The translations under genes were made by a program, and so were the position numbers. This document shows, piece after piece, positions 45,567-56,362 of a stretch of DNA of 64,000 bases. The notes under the pieces were generated by a model that made no database searches, was not told the DNA's origin, and saw nothing but the letters and a program-made list of their open reading frames with translations. The DNA comes from Orbilia blumenaviensis. Lineage: Eukaryota > Ascomycota > Orbiliomycetes > Orbiliales > Orbiliaceae. Every line of letters begins with the position of its first letter. Within the stretch, counting starts at the first letter, position 1. The stretch covers positions 1,426,001 through 1,490,000 of the forward strand of contig JAVHNS010000011.1 of the NCBI GenBank assembly GCA_036872755.1, in the 5' to 3' direction.

Positions 45567-46938
45567 TTTTCTAGAGTTGGTGATTCGGAACAATTAAGGG
45601 CAGGCAGAGGTGATGTGATGACATACCAGTTACTTATGGGGAGTCGAATCCACAATGCTGTTGAGGAGAAAAGAACGCGTTCAAGGACTCTCTTGCATGT
45701 TTTTCGCCCCCTCCCCTGCCGTTGATGTGCTGGTTGGTGTCGTAGACCTCTCTTTTCTGAGTATTCAAGTTCAAACTCGGGTTATAAAAAGCGGGTAGGG
45801 TCCCCCTTCTTTTGAAGTTCTTGAGTTCTCCTCCCTCGTCGCAAGTTCCAGTCCTGTCCCCGTCTAGCTGCTAAGTGAAAGCTTTTAAAGCGTCCTCAAA
45901 AACGCGATATTTAGATTTTCTTCATTCAAAAGGCATTTCCGAGCGTTCCCCCGGTCAATTGCCTCCCGCCGGCCTCTTTTTAAGACTCCTGAACCTCTTT
46001 TTTAATCAGCGTAAAGCTATTCTCTCAGAGTTCTTTAGTTTCTCTGCCTGTCGACATTGCGTAGCTGTTGGGAAAGCCATCCAGTATCGTCGTCCTATTC
46101 AGGTAAGGTTTAGCCCCACTCTGATTCGTCCGAGCCAGTTTGCGAGGCTCGACACGATTTGTTTCCCTTTCGGCCCCCTGTTGGTGCAATTGTCGCTCGT
46201 TGTGAAGGAAAAGCCGAGAGACAAAGTCGGTGGCAATATGTAATCGCATCGTCTGCTGGGAAGAGGAGGGGTTTCCTGCCCATCTTCTGTTGGGATCAAT
46301 ATTCAATGGGAATGCATGTCGGAAGTATGGTCGGCGCAGCGCCCTGTACTGTTCGGTCTTGCCTTTATCGATAGCTGTTTGATGTCGAACAGTGCATTAA
46401 CATTGCATGGCCGTCCGCCATGACATAATTGGCTCTCTTGATTGCCATCCCACTCAATGCTAGCATATGCTTTTGGCCATTGCATTAGATCGATACCGAT
46501 TCGCCCTGGACAGAGCGTCGGTTTTGATTTAATAGCTTAGCTTCGGAGGCGTCGAGGAGATGAGTGTAATAATTTAGGCCCATCTCTGGGCGTACATGCT
46601 ACAAATATCCCTCAGCCGCCCAGCAGCTACCCGTACGGTCCAGCACTGGCTGGTGGATGCCAGGTCCTAGCTGGTCTCGTTGCCAGGTTCCTGTCCCTAC
46701 CCTACGTAATGGCCAAAAAACCACCCGCTACGACCTTTTGCTTTACATTTATCTCCCTCTCACTTTCTTGACCATTTCACTTCCCAACCTCAGCTTCACG
46801 CAATTGATTGAAAGAGAGGGAAAAATAATACTGACAACGAGGACTTCCTGTTCTTCTGAGTATCTTCATAGACATTCTTTCTTACCACCAGAACAACTGC
46901 TGTTTTAATCACCGGTTTTACATATCAATTCCCTCAAA

Positions 46939-48886
46939 ATGTCGAAACTCTCTTTCGCCGGTAACGCTTTCCTCAACCCTGAGGGCTTCCCTACGTCTAG
47001 AAGACATCCAAAGTCCCAGAGTGCCTTTGTGAGTTCCAATTCAATCCTTCTTCGTCTACCATGATGCAGTACCATACGGAATACAACCTACTCTCGATGG
47101 CGAGGTCGCCTAGGCGGAGGCGACGGTCGTTGAAGGTCTGAACGTCGGCGAGATATTCATTTTCACCACGACAAACGAAGTGCATATGTGGTGGATCAAA
47201 GTGCTGACGGTTTCATTCCACTGGGACAGGCCTTCGACAATACATCGACGTCGGTGGCTGCCAGCCAGATGCGAAATGCATTGAACAGACTGGCCGACAC
47301 CGTTAAGGACCCCCAGGACAAGAAGGTACGGTTTTCTACCACCACGTAATGAAAATGCCTTTGTACGGTATCTAACACAATAGACGGGGTTCACAGAAGT
47401 TCGAGACGGAAATGGATAACTTCTTCGCTCTCTTCCGCCGATATCTCCAAGATAAAGCTAAGGGTGCTACGCTGTACGTTACCCCTCAATCACCCCGCTA
47501 TCGGCTATATTGTGCACGTTGGCTAATCGAGTGAGCAGGGATTGGGACCTTATCGCCCCTCCAAACCCCAAGCAGGTCGTCGACTACAATACCCTCACAG
47601 AGTCTACCAACACCGACCTCCTGAACAAACTTGCTGTCCTCAAGCTCAATGGTGGTCTCGGTACCTCCATGGGTTGCGTCGGCCCCAAGTCCGTCATTGA
47701 AGTCCGTGATGGCATGTCCTTCCTTGATCTCTCCGTCCGTCAGATCGAATACCTTAACCACACCCACAAGGTCAATGTTCCATTCGTTCTCATGAACTCC
47801 TTCAACACCAATGATGATACTCAGAGCATCATCAAGAAGTATGAGGGTCACAATATTGACATCATCACCTTTAACCAATCCCGTTTCCCACGTATCCACA
47901 AGGACTCCTCCCTACCGGTTCCCAAGGAATTCGATTCCTCAATTGAGAACTGGTACCCACCAGGTCACGGTGACGTCTTCGAGTCTCTTAATAACTCTGG
48001 CACCCTTGACCAGCTTCTCGATGCTGGTGTTGAATGGCTGTTCTTGAGCAACGTTGACAATCTGGGTGCCGTCGTTGACCTGAACATCCTCCAGCACCTT
48101 AATGATACTGGAGCCGAGTACATTATGGAACTTACAGACAAGACCAAGGCTGATGTCAAGGGTGGTACCATCATTGATTACGAGGGCAATGTCCGTCTTC
48201 TTGAAATCGCTCAGGTTCCAAAGGAACACGAACAGGACTTCAAGTCCATCAAGAAGTTCAAGTACTTCAACACCAACAATATCTGGTTGAGTCTTAAGGC
48301 CATCAAGCGTGTTGTTGAGAATAATGAGCTCGAGCTCGAGATCATCCCTAACCACAAAACTGTCTCGGTCGGCAAGGGTGAATCTGACCTGTCGGTCGTT
48401 CAGCTAGAAACTGCTGTCGGTGCTGCCATCAGGCACTTCAAGGGTTCTCATGGTGTTAACGTCCCACGTCGCCGTTTCTTGCCTGTCAAAACCTGCTCCG
48501 ATTTGATGCTCGTCAAGTCGGACTTGTACTCTCTCAAGCATGGACAGTTGACAATCGATGGTTCAAGATTCGGACCGGCACCATTGATCAAACTCGGAAC
48601 ACACTTCAAGAAGGTTTCGGACTTCCAGAAGAGAATCCCAAGTATCCCTAGGATGTTGGAGCTGGACCACTTGACAATCATTGGAGCTGTTAATTTGGGC
48701 AGGAAGGTTACATTAAAAGGTTAGTATCCCTAAGCTTAGCCCCACCATCAAGAATATTGTTGCTAATTATTATACACAGGAACTGTCATCATCGTGGCGA
48801 GCGAAGGTAGCACCATCGATATCCCACCAGGAAGTATCCTTGAGAATGTTGTCGTCCAGGGATCTCTTCGGTTGCTCGAGCACTAA
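46939..48886 (+). CDS. UGP1: UTP-glucose-1-phosphate uridylyltransferase (UDP-glucose pyrophosphorylase)
   Basis: Makes UDP-glucose from UTP and glucose-1-phosphate, supplying glycogen, cell-wall glucan, trehalose and glycosylation pathways; cytosolic. Exons 46939-47028, 47230-47325, 47397-47473, 47539-48719 and 48780-48886 give 516 aa, the normal length. The nucleotide-binding motif [16 protein letters not shown] is intact, with [13 protein letters not shown] before it, [43 protein letters not shown] and [17 protein letters not shown] after it. The C-terminal beta-helix closes with [19 protein letters not shown], typical for the oligomerising end. The first exon encodes a 30-aa variable N-terminus, and its 201-nt intron is the longest and least certain. 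The last intron splits codons just before GTVII. Long upstream and downstream intergenic regions isolate this gene. Codon use is biased toward C-ending codons, as expected of strong expression. Confidence 0.95.
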
Positions 48887-51852
48887 AAGCTTTGCAAATT
48901 ACCGTCATTATTGTTTGATATACTTTCTTTCTTTTTTCTTATTCCTATTCTTTGTAAAACTTGACTGTGAAAGAAGCGGCTTTGGAGTGGGATCATGTTT
49001 GTTTTTGGCAGAGGACAAAAGAACGGACTCATTGGTTACTAAAAGAGTTTTTCCTTGTGGATTTTTCTTATTTTTATTTTTTTATTTTTTGTTTCCGTTG
49101 AGAGCTTGTGAGCAGATGCGATTCTTTCTATCGCCTGGAGCTCGAAGTGGCAGCTTGCTGGAGCTTGCTGGAGCTCTGAGCTAGCTAAGCTCTTGTCGAG
49201 GTATCCAATTGGAAAATAAGATAACGATTTGTAATGAAGAAATGGAAACATGCATACGCATTCATTTTTATCTGCTTGCCATACGATTCACTAGAAAATC
49301 GAAAAACAACGAAGGAAAAATATGTTTTAGATGTGTTTCGTGATCGCAGTCAGTTGACTCTTTGATGCTCCTGGCGGTGAAATCTTCGTTCTCAACCTAT
49401 CGTGTCTACAGACTGGTAGACGAGTACCGCTAACTTAACTTTAAGTACTGAGCTACTGCAGGTTCCAACGGTCAACCGTAAAGGTCGTGCAAACCAACGT
49501 GTTTCATCTGATGTTGTTGTTGCAGCGAATCAGAACTACTAAAACTAAATCGTCGCCAATCACGCGTTCCTGTCGACACCTTAGCAGAAAATCTTCGACG
49601 TCTTTTCCCGAGTTACCAGTTCAGAAACATCGACATAAATGTCTGCATTGCTGGAAAGAAAGCCGTAGAAGGGAAAACTCAAAAAATGGCACATACGTGG
49701 ACAGGTGCCCCAGGGCGCTCCACCGTTCATGCGGTCTCTATTTCTATCAACTTGTATCACGTTTTCACGGCAAGGATAGCAGGGAGACATCCTATTCGTC
49801 GCCTCCAATCTTCGCCAACGATTACACCAAATCAACCGGTAGAACTCCCAACCTCCCGGGGAACACGCCTGTCAATGGAAGAAAGAAAGTATTCTATTTT
49901 GACATCTCATTTGCACTTCACCCCCGGCAAGCATACACGCATTTTGTCTCGCCAGGCGACATGCTCGATTTAATATTACATGGTTCTATTTTTTGACCTT
50001 TACTCGCCCTGTCCAAATCTGGATCTTGTGGCAATTTGACCGGGTGCTTGGGACGTGGGTGTGAATCAAGGTTGGGTGCTTAAGCGAACATGCACGGCGG
50101 CTGTTGGCACAGCACGAAGATTGTCTACGGGCCTGTCGTGGGTATTATTCTGCGACTCGCGGAGCACCGGCCATGCGCAGATTTTTCAAGCTCCGCTGTC
50201 GCATTGAATTGGATTCGGGGCCATTGATCATGATGCAGGAATAGATATCCTGTGCCGATTTCTTGAGGCAGTAGCGATGAGTGGGCCCGGGGTATGGATC
50301 GACTCGTCGTCTGCGCTGGCACAGTCGTCATGTCCAAGCAGGACAAGATCTTGAATGACGTTGTCTATTGGTTACTCTATCTCAGGAATTCACATCTCTA
50401 ACAGAGTAGTATTTTGAAACGCTGCAGGTTTAAAAGGTTTTTCCTTGAAGAACAGAATCCGAATCGTCAAAATCACGCTGATAGAGTCCCAAGATTCCGA
50501 TCGCGAAGATATCGCACGACATGCGCATGTTCGATCTCAGGCGACGATTCATATTTTCTTATTCCTTTCTTACCTAAACGTGCAGGGCATGGTATTTCCC
50601 ACGCCGCCCAGCCTATAATAATGCAAAGCTCCAGTTACCGATATTAAAACCACAAAAATAAAAATGTTCGCCCCAATTGTCCTGGTAGGCGATATTAAGA
50701 GAACAGAGCGAGAGCTAAATATACCCCACCCCACTCAAAAACTCCAATCCACTCGCTCACTAATCGCGATCGGAGCTCTAAATCTGAGTAATAAACTTTT
50801 AACGCGGAAAAAAAAAAAGTCTTTGAGAGGGCGGGTGATGAAGTTGGCGGACGACCAGCTCATGGGTATACGCACTTAACAGATGCTATGCATAGATTAT
50901 TGCCACGAGGCGATTGTAAAAGTCGATAGGACAGCGCCGCTCGTGCTCATGCAAGTAATAAATTCGCATCTACATGTACGAATAATTTATGTATATAGAG
51001 GAGACTACACACCCCATCAATTGAAGCATCGTTTTCTGCACCTTTCGTTTGCGTTTGATATTATTCTTTTGTTTCAATCCTCTGCCATTTCGTTTTGAAG
51101 TTTTTTGTAGACCATTCAAGTTGTCTACTGAAACAAGACGGAAGCACAACACGGGCAGCAAAAGGGTAACACACAGTCTTTACGATATCTTCCAGCTGTG
51201 GTTTTTTTCTCTCTTTCTGAAATTGGAATATTAGACTTGAGGATCAGAGATACCTTGAGTTAATCCACTCGACGCTAGGATCAATTTTAATTTTACGATT
51301 CTTTTCTACTATACTTTTTCAAAATACATACTGCAAGCGCAGTCAAACTTGGGCAGGACCTCAGTGTGGTATTTTGCAGCAAGATATTGTGTTGTCGACG
51401 CTTCAAGCTTATACCGACCTCCAACCAACCTCAAGCTTAAAATAATTTCATTTCTAAGCTAGGAAAAAGGAACTCTTCAAGCTCAGAGAAGCTTGAATCG
51501 TGCTTTATTTAGAGGAATCTATAGTATCCAAGATTTGGTTTAATTGTAGGCTGGTTGAAGCACAATTTTGCCTTTACCAGCTCTATCTCCAGCATTCTCG
51601 ACCTCATTCCAGCACTGATTATCGGCCTCACCAAAAACAACAATTTCTTTAAATGCGGGAGGTTAACACTACGCCCTAATATAAATTCTCTTCCACGTTG
51701 AAAAAATATATATTCTCCTCTATCCTTCAACAACCATCACCACCGTCTTCCGTGATCACAATCATCACCAACCAACCAAATCATCAACAAAATACTGAAA
51801 CAGCTCCCCTTCCATTTCACCAAACGACTGAGAGACCCTTCGATTCGTGACA
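48887..51852. other. intergenic region (3 kb), no gene recognised
   Basis: T-rich likely 3' UTR of the UGPase gene to about 49.2 kb, containing a second AGCT-rich patch (49129-49195) with the direct repeat GCTTGCTGGA twice. The 169-codon ORF at 49487-49996 has no domain. The segment 51.3-51.85 kb (CA-rich just before the ATG) is the probable promoter/5' UTR of the DUF7492 protein gene. Confidence 0.55.
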
Positions 51853-52899
51853 ATGGACTTCTCGTTGAAGGTTTCCAGCCTTCTCGGGCTTTATTTCCCC
51901 CTCGTGATCTTTGTTCTTCTTACTGGCGCCGGTGTCGATGGCCATTCTTGGGTATGTTCCGTTGCTCCCTCCCCTCCCCCAACCCACTTGCCGAGGAACC
52001 CTTCGGTTCTATGTACCAGAACACGAAAGCAATTAACTAACGATTTATCAATCCAGGTCGACGAGCTCACTTGTGCCAGCGGTCCCTTCTTCACAAGCAG
52101 TCCTGCCAAAGGATACATCAGAAACTTTGTTGGACGTCAATCTACAGAGATTGACACCGCAACCACATTTCGTATCCTCGATCTATCTTCGAATCAGCCT
52201 GTCTGCCCTCCTGGTCGTACCGAACCCGGCCAGAATGAACCAAACTTTCCCAAGCTACAGGCTACCCCGGGCGACCTCATCAAGGCCTCCTATTTGGAAA
52301 ACGGACACATCTGGCAAACCCTCGCAGGCATCAACGGTCCACAAGCAAAGCCTGGCACGATCTATTGGTATGGTACTCAAAACCCCAAAGCAGATCGTGA
52401 CATCGCAAGCGTTCTCGAATGGACTCGCGATGGAAAAGGAGGTGATGGCGAAGGTGTATTGTTGGAGGTCACTCCTTTCGACGATCGTGTTTGTATCGAG
52501 ACCGGACATGAAGACGCCGGAGAGGGACGTGTAGGCGGCGCATGCAGTAGTTACTTCAGGCTTCCAAAGACTGCAGAGGTCGGAAAGGACTTCACCGTCT
52601 ACTGGTTGTGGGACTACACTGAGCACTTTGGACCACCAAAGCCTGGCTATCTCGAGGTTTGTCTCTCCTCTATCTACAAAATTCTCAATAGACTTTTACT
52701 AACATGGTTATTATAGTGGTATTCGTCTTGCATGGATATTTCCGTTGTCTCCAAGGCTGAAGCTCGTGACCAAGTCAAGAACGCCCGCCGTGACGCCCAG
52801 CCTCTCCCAACAGACTCGACTTCGATGAAAGGCCTAAACCGCCATCTCCGTCGTCGTCAAATCCACAATGAGAAGAAATCTTCCTGGTTTTCCTGGTGA
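51853..52899 (+). CDS. secreted DUF7492-like protein with predicted N-terminal His (LPMO-like)
   Basis: Predicted extracellular protein, 293 aa, from exons 51853-51951, 52057-52656 and 52717-52899. Signal peptide about 1-30 (LLGLYFPLVIFVLLTGAG), after which the mature chain would begin HSWVDEL. His31 at the new N-terminus and a second His in LENGHIW (His117) are the layout of a copper histidine brace seen in lytic polysaccharide monooxygenases. Family blocks match fungal DUF7492 proteins: ATPGDLIKASYLENGH, GTIYWYGTQ, GGDGEGVLLEVTPFDDRVC, YWLWDYTEH and YSSCMDIS. Five Cys occur (39, 83, 179, 196, 238). The C-terminal 40 residues are basic (RHLRRRQ, KK) and variable. Oxidative polysaccharide cleavage is inference from the N-terminal His only. 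The start was set at the ATG at 51853, since the upstream codon is GTG. Confidence 0.8.
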
Positions 52900-53634
52900 A
52901 GCCTTGATATTATTTCTTTCCCATACGCTTCCAAGTGTTTTCCTTTGTCCTTGTTTTGAATACTGATCATTTCTGCAACCCCGAGGAGGACAAATATTTC
53001 CTGTACCGATACCACATATGTAAGAATGATGCATGTATGGGGTTTTCTGTTTTCCTTTCTTCCGCACTTTTCATCTGCATATCTGCTTTTCAAGCTTTAT
53101 ACCCCCTTCTTTCTTTCCTTTTCTCGGCATATTTCCTTTTAATCATGAAGACATTAAAAGGGCCTGTATCATGAAATACCAGGCTCTGGAACGACTTTCC
53201 TTCCTCTGTTCTTCCCAATTCTCACTCATTTACAACGGGTACCAGCATCCTAGCATGGCGTTTTTTGTTTCTATTTGTTTTTGTTTTCGCATAAAGATGG
53301 GAATTACCTGTCGATATTAAACCCTACCTGGATATAGTACCAAGAACAAGCAGGAACCTTATAAGGCTATCCTTACTACTAGTATTTATAATTTTACAGC
53401 ATCAGATTGACTTAAAACCTCTCTATAATTTCTCTCTACATCTCTAATATACTCCTTCATGTATTTGATCAGAAAGAGTGGGTTCTAAGTGAATTAGAAA
53501 CGAAAGTAATATTATAATAGTAATGCCTAATGACTCTAATGCTGCGGTTACGAGACCAACTCTGCGATCTTTCTACGCATTTATCTGTTCTAATGCATTC
53601 TATCGCTGATATCATGTTACCGGTGGCAACTCCT
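52900..53634. other. intergenic between convergent genes
   Basis: 735 bp of likely 3' UTRs of the DUF7492 protein gene (+) and proline dehydrogenase (-). T-rich, no gene recognised. Confidence 0.6.
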
Positions 53635-55044
53635 TCAAAATCCAAAAACCCCCTTCATTCGTCTCAAGATCTCCCTCCCGGCCGCCCTCTTTGTATCTCC
53701 TGTCCGTCCTAATGCATCCTTGTTTTCATCCGCCCGCCTTAGCAGATACTTCACACATTGTTCCATGGTACCCCAAGGAATATACTTGACGACATTAACC
53801 CCTCCGTTCTCCTGCGCATTAATCACACTCATAGAAACCTCATCCGCCATACCCGCCAGCTGCGCGAACGTGATCTCCTTCCCTTCCAACAACTTCCCTC
53901 CTCCTTCTTGCTTGAGAGCAGCAAGGGTATCCATCGCCTTCGTCACACTGGATTGGTTATGAGTTGCAACCACGATGCCGACGTTGATACCCCCGTTTTT
54001 CGCGCCACGTGAGTTATCGAATTCCAAAAGTCGCTTGATCCCCCCATTGTAGCTATCATTGGTTCCCTCCTTGCTTTCCCAAAACGTACTTCTTGGGTCG
54101 GAATGTAGATAAGCGCCCCTGACGACCTTCGCACCGAATCCGAATCCTTGGCTCTTAGCGGCCTCCAAGTGATTCTTTAAATTGCTGGGTGAGACCTTTC
54201 GGTACATCTGATAGGTATTGTACACTGTGGGCATCCGATCTGTTGTGTTATATTTCTTCATGAGGGACAAGGTATATCCGTCCATAGCGTCTTGATATCT
54301 CGTTTGTTCAGCATCGAAAAGGAGTTTTACATTCTTCCCATCAGCTTGCGCTGCTTTGCAGATATCATCGAGGGCGCCCATGAATAGAGGAGACTGTGGC
54401 TCGTCCGTTTCCATATTCAGTACTGATGCGGGACCTGCGCCGGAGTACTTCACCGCAACAAAGGATTTAGGCTCGGCATATTTGATGGTCTCGATGGTCG
54501 CATCCCTCCAAGTGGAAATGTCTGCTTCTAGGTGTTCCTGAGAAATGGTCTCCTTGGAAGGATTGGCAGGAACTTCAACTTCCTTTGCATATGCGAGGAT
54601 TATTCCCCGGAAACCCCATGATTTCAAACGGCGCAAAGTAGATTGAATTTCTGTTGGAGTGTTCCCGGCGCAGAAGTGGTTATAGAATGTGTGCTTTAGA
54701 AAAAACTTCGGGATTGGAGAAGAAGTTAGGAAGTTTGTATAAGTGAGAAGGAGCTTTGTGAGAACTTTCGATAGGAAAGGTGAAGTTGAGACGGTGCAGA
54801 CTAAGATCGTGCGGAGGAGGTATGGGGTTGGGAGAGTCGAGAGAGGAGATATTGGTGCTGGAGGATTTGGGTTAGAATGGGACAATGAAGAAGAAGCTGA
54901 ACCGTTAAAAGAATCAGCAGTCGAAAGGGTCGAGTTAGGGCGCCGCTGAGTGGAAATTTTACGAGTGCATATCAGCGGTAGGATAGATCTCGAGGGAGTG
55001 AGGGGGAGGTTATGGACGAGCGAGACGCCGGAGCGCCGGAGCAT
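53635..55044 (-). CDS. PUT1: proline dehydrogenase (proline oxidase), mitochondrial
   Basis: FAD enzyme that oxidises L-proline to pyrroline-5-carboxylate, the first step of proline use as nitrogen source, at the inner mitochondrial membrane. 469 aa, single exon. The start is set at the ATG at 55044 (MLRRSGVSLVHN), the first ATG; the following Arg/Ser-rich segment (SRSILPLICTRKISTQRRP) reads as a mitochondrial presequence. The PRODH barrel shows FYNHFCAGNTPTEIQSTL, VAVKYSGAG, LLFDAEQT, YNTYQMYRK, FGAKVVRGAYLHSD (Lys/Arg/Tyr site), VATHNQSS and VKYLLRRADENKDAL; the last is the conserved YLxRRxxEN substrate-binding motif. Nothing suggests truncation. Such genes are usually proline-induced and under nitrogen control; no site for that was assigned here. 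Confidence 0.93.
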   Translation of the reverse strand: MLRRSGVSLVHNLPLTPSRSILPLICTRKISTQRRPNSTLSTADSFNGSASSSLSHSNPNPPAPISPLSTLPTPYLLRTILVCTVSTSPFLSKVLTKLLLTYTNFLTSSPIPKFFLKHTFYNHFCAGNTPTEIQSTLRRLKSWGFRGIILAYAKEVEVPANPSKETISQEHLEADISTWRDATIETIKYAEPKSFVAVKYSGAGPASVLNMETDEPQSPLFMGALDDICKAAQADGKNVKLLFDAEQTRYQDAMDGYTLSLMKKYNTTDRMPTVYNTYQMYRKVSPSNLKNHLEAAKSQGFGFGAKVVRGAYLHSDPRSTFWESKEGTNDSYNGGIKRLLEFDNSRGAKNGGINVGIVVATHNQSSVTKAMDTLAALKQEGGGKLLEGKEITFAQLAGMADEVSMSVINAQENGGVNVVKYIPWGTMEQCVKYLLRRADENKDALGRTGDTKRAAGREILRRMKGVFGF

Positions 55045-55819
55045 TGTTGTATTTTGTGCGTTGGGGGCCTGGATGGGGTTTAGTAGGTGGTAGGTCTTGG
55101 TAGCGTCAACGAGGCACAAAGTGTCAGAATGATATAATCGTAATGTAACTCTGAAAGACAAAATATAAAAATATAAATGTAAATGGTTTCGAAGGTAGAT
55201 GAGGAGCAAGTAGCACTGGGGTTTTAAGTGAAATTTGCTGCCTGTTCAATAAAATACTTTTTTCTTTCTCTCTTTGTCTCAAACTCTATGGGTGTATACG
55301 AATAGCCAGGATTCAAAAGGTAGTAAAAAGGGCAGTGGAATTCCAACGCCGGATGCAACCACCTTTTAAATCGATGACCTGTGTATCTCCGATAATACGT
55401 AATAAAGAGGGAGGAAGAGGGCGAAGCACGGTGCCATCGCGATGTCGCACAGACAGGATAGCAGCTATCCGGCCGATCAAAGAGTCTCGCCCATGTTCTT
55501 GTCAAAGGTTGGGGGTGTGTCTGGCGTCATGGGTCTGCACTTCGATAAGCTTCGGATCTTCAGCGAAAAGGGCTGCAAGGCGAATACACGAGATAAGCTT
55601 CAGGTAAGCGGATGGACTATCTTGCCTTGGAAAAGAACAGTGCATGGCCCAGAATCAGTCCCGCTTCGATGGTCTGTGACCACAACCTTGATAAGGCTAA
55701 GCAGCCTTTGGGGATATCTGCATTTTGAAGGAGCGCAGGGTTGCGGTGATATTTCCATATTGTAATCGGAATCCCATTGGATGCTTATTCTTGCATATAC
55801 CAAAATGCTCCTAATTTTA

Positions 55820-56092
55820 TTAATAAAAATGGAAGGGAGCTCGAGCAGGTCGTTGTTGATACAATTTCAAGCAAGGCTCTGGTTTTTCCGCGTGATGCAT
55901 GTCTCTGAGTAGCTGTTCCTGGCCCGTTGTTAGCCGTCCCCCTGCCGATTTTGGGGGTTCGAAGTGAGCAGCCTTCGGTGTTCCGCCATGGCTAGTCTCG
56001 TGGCCAGCCATTGCACCTAGAGGATCCGTGGAATGTAGTGTTGGATGAGCAGGTCCATTGGGGTTGATGCCTAGATGTATGTATGTACGCAT
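55820..56092 (-). CDS. doubtful small ORF (90 codons)
   Basis: Short ORF with an ATG at 56092 and an internal ATG at about 56010, encoding a polar His/Pro-rich peptide (GHETSHGGTPKAAHFEPP, TTGQEQLLRDM) that ends before TAATAAAA, which resembles a polyadenylation context. No domain, no signal peptide. Composition is more protein-like than other spurious ORFs here, but chance is the simpler explanation. Confidence 0.25.
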   Translation of the reverse strand: MRTYIHLGINPNGPAHPTLHSTDPLGAMAGHETSHGGTPKAAHFEPPKSAGGRLTTGQEQLLRDMHHAEKPEPCLKLYQQRPARAPFHFY

Positions 56093-56132
56093 GCATGGAC
56101 AGGGTAGAAGTTGTCATGGACCAGTGCTGATG

Positions 56133-56150
56133 TCGATATTATAATATCGA
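56133..56150. promoter_or_regulatory. 18-bp perfect palindrome upstream of SLX4
   Basis: TCGATATTATAATATCGA reads the same on both strands, 213 bp before the SLX4 ATG. It could be a dimeric factor site; no factor is assigned. Confidence 0.4.
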
Positions 56151-56362
56151 GCTTCGAACCTAGCTCTAGCTGAGGGGCTTCTGTGGGGGCGGAGGGGAAA
56201 GGGAGCAAGCGAAGTCATGTGTTGAGGCGTCGTTGCCAGAGCAACACGTTCTGCGGAGATTTTGGACATCCACAACACTCCAACCTCAATCTCAAATCTC
56301 TCACATGCACATATGCCATGCTGTTTTGAGTACTTGCCACGATACCTATCTTCTTCTCGACA

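Larger units (their letters stand above)
42892..46938. other. long intergenic region (4 kb) upstream of the UGPase gene
   Basis: No supported gene. The left part is the 3' UTR of the tail-anchored protein gene with a hairpin at 42916-42936. The middle has AT-rich and GTAT/CATA words (45236-45290). The stretch 45422-45566 is crowded with AGCT. From about 46.7 kb the sequence is CT-rich, as in many fungal promoters/5' UTRs of highly expressed genes. Confidence 0.55.
55045..56362. other. intergenic between divergent genes (proline dehydrogenase / SLX4)
   Basis: 1.3 kb containing both promoters. Holds an 18-bp perfect palindrome (56133-56150) and one doubtful small ORF on the minus strand (55820-56092). 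Nothing else recognised. Confidence 0.55.

Noticed and set aside
49487..49996. 169-codon ORF downstream of UGP1
   Set aside because: No domain, signal peptide or low-complexity pattern of a real protein, ATG context unremarkable, overlapping ORFs on other frames of similar size. Treated as chance.
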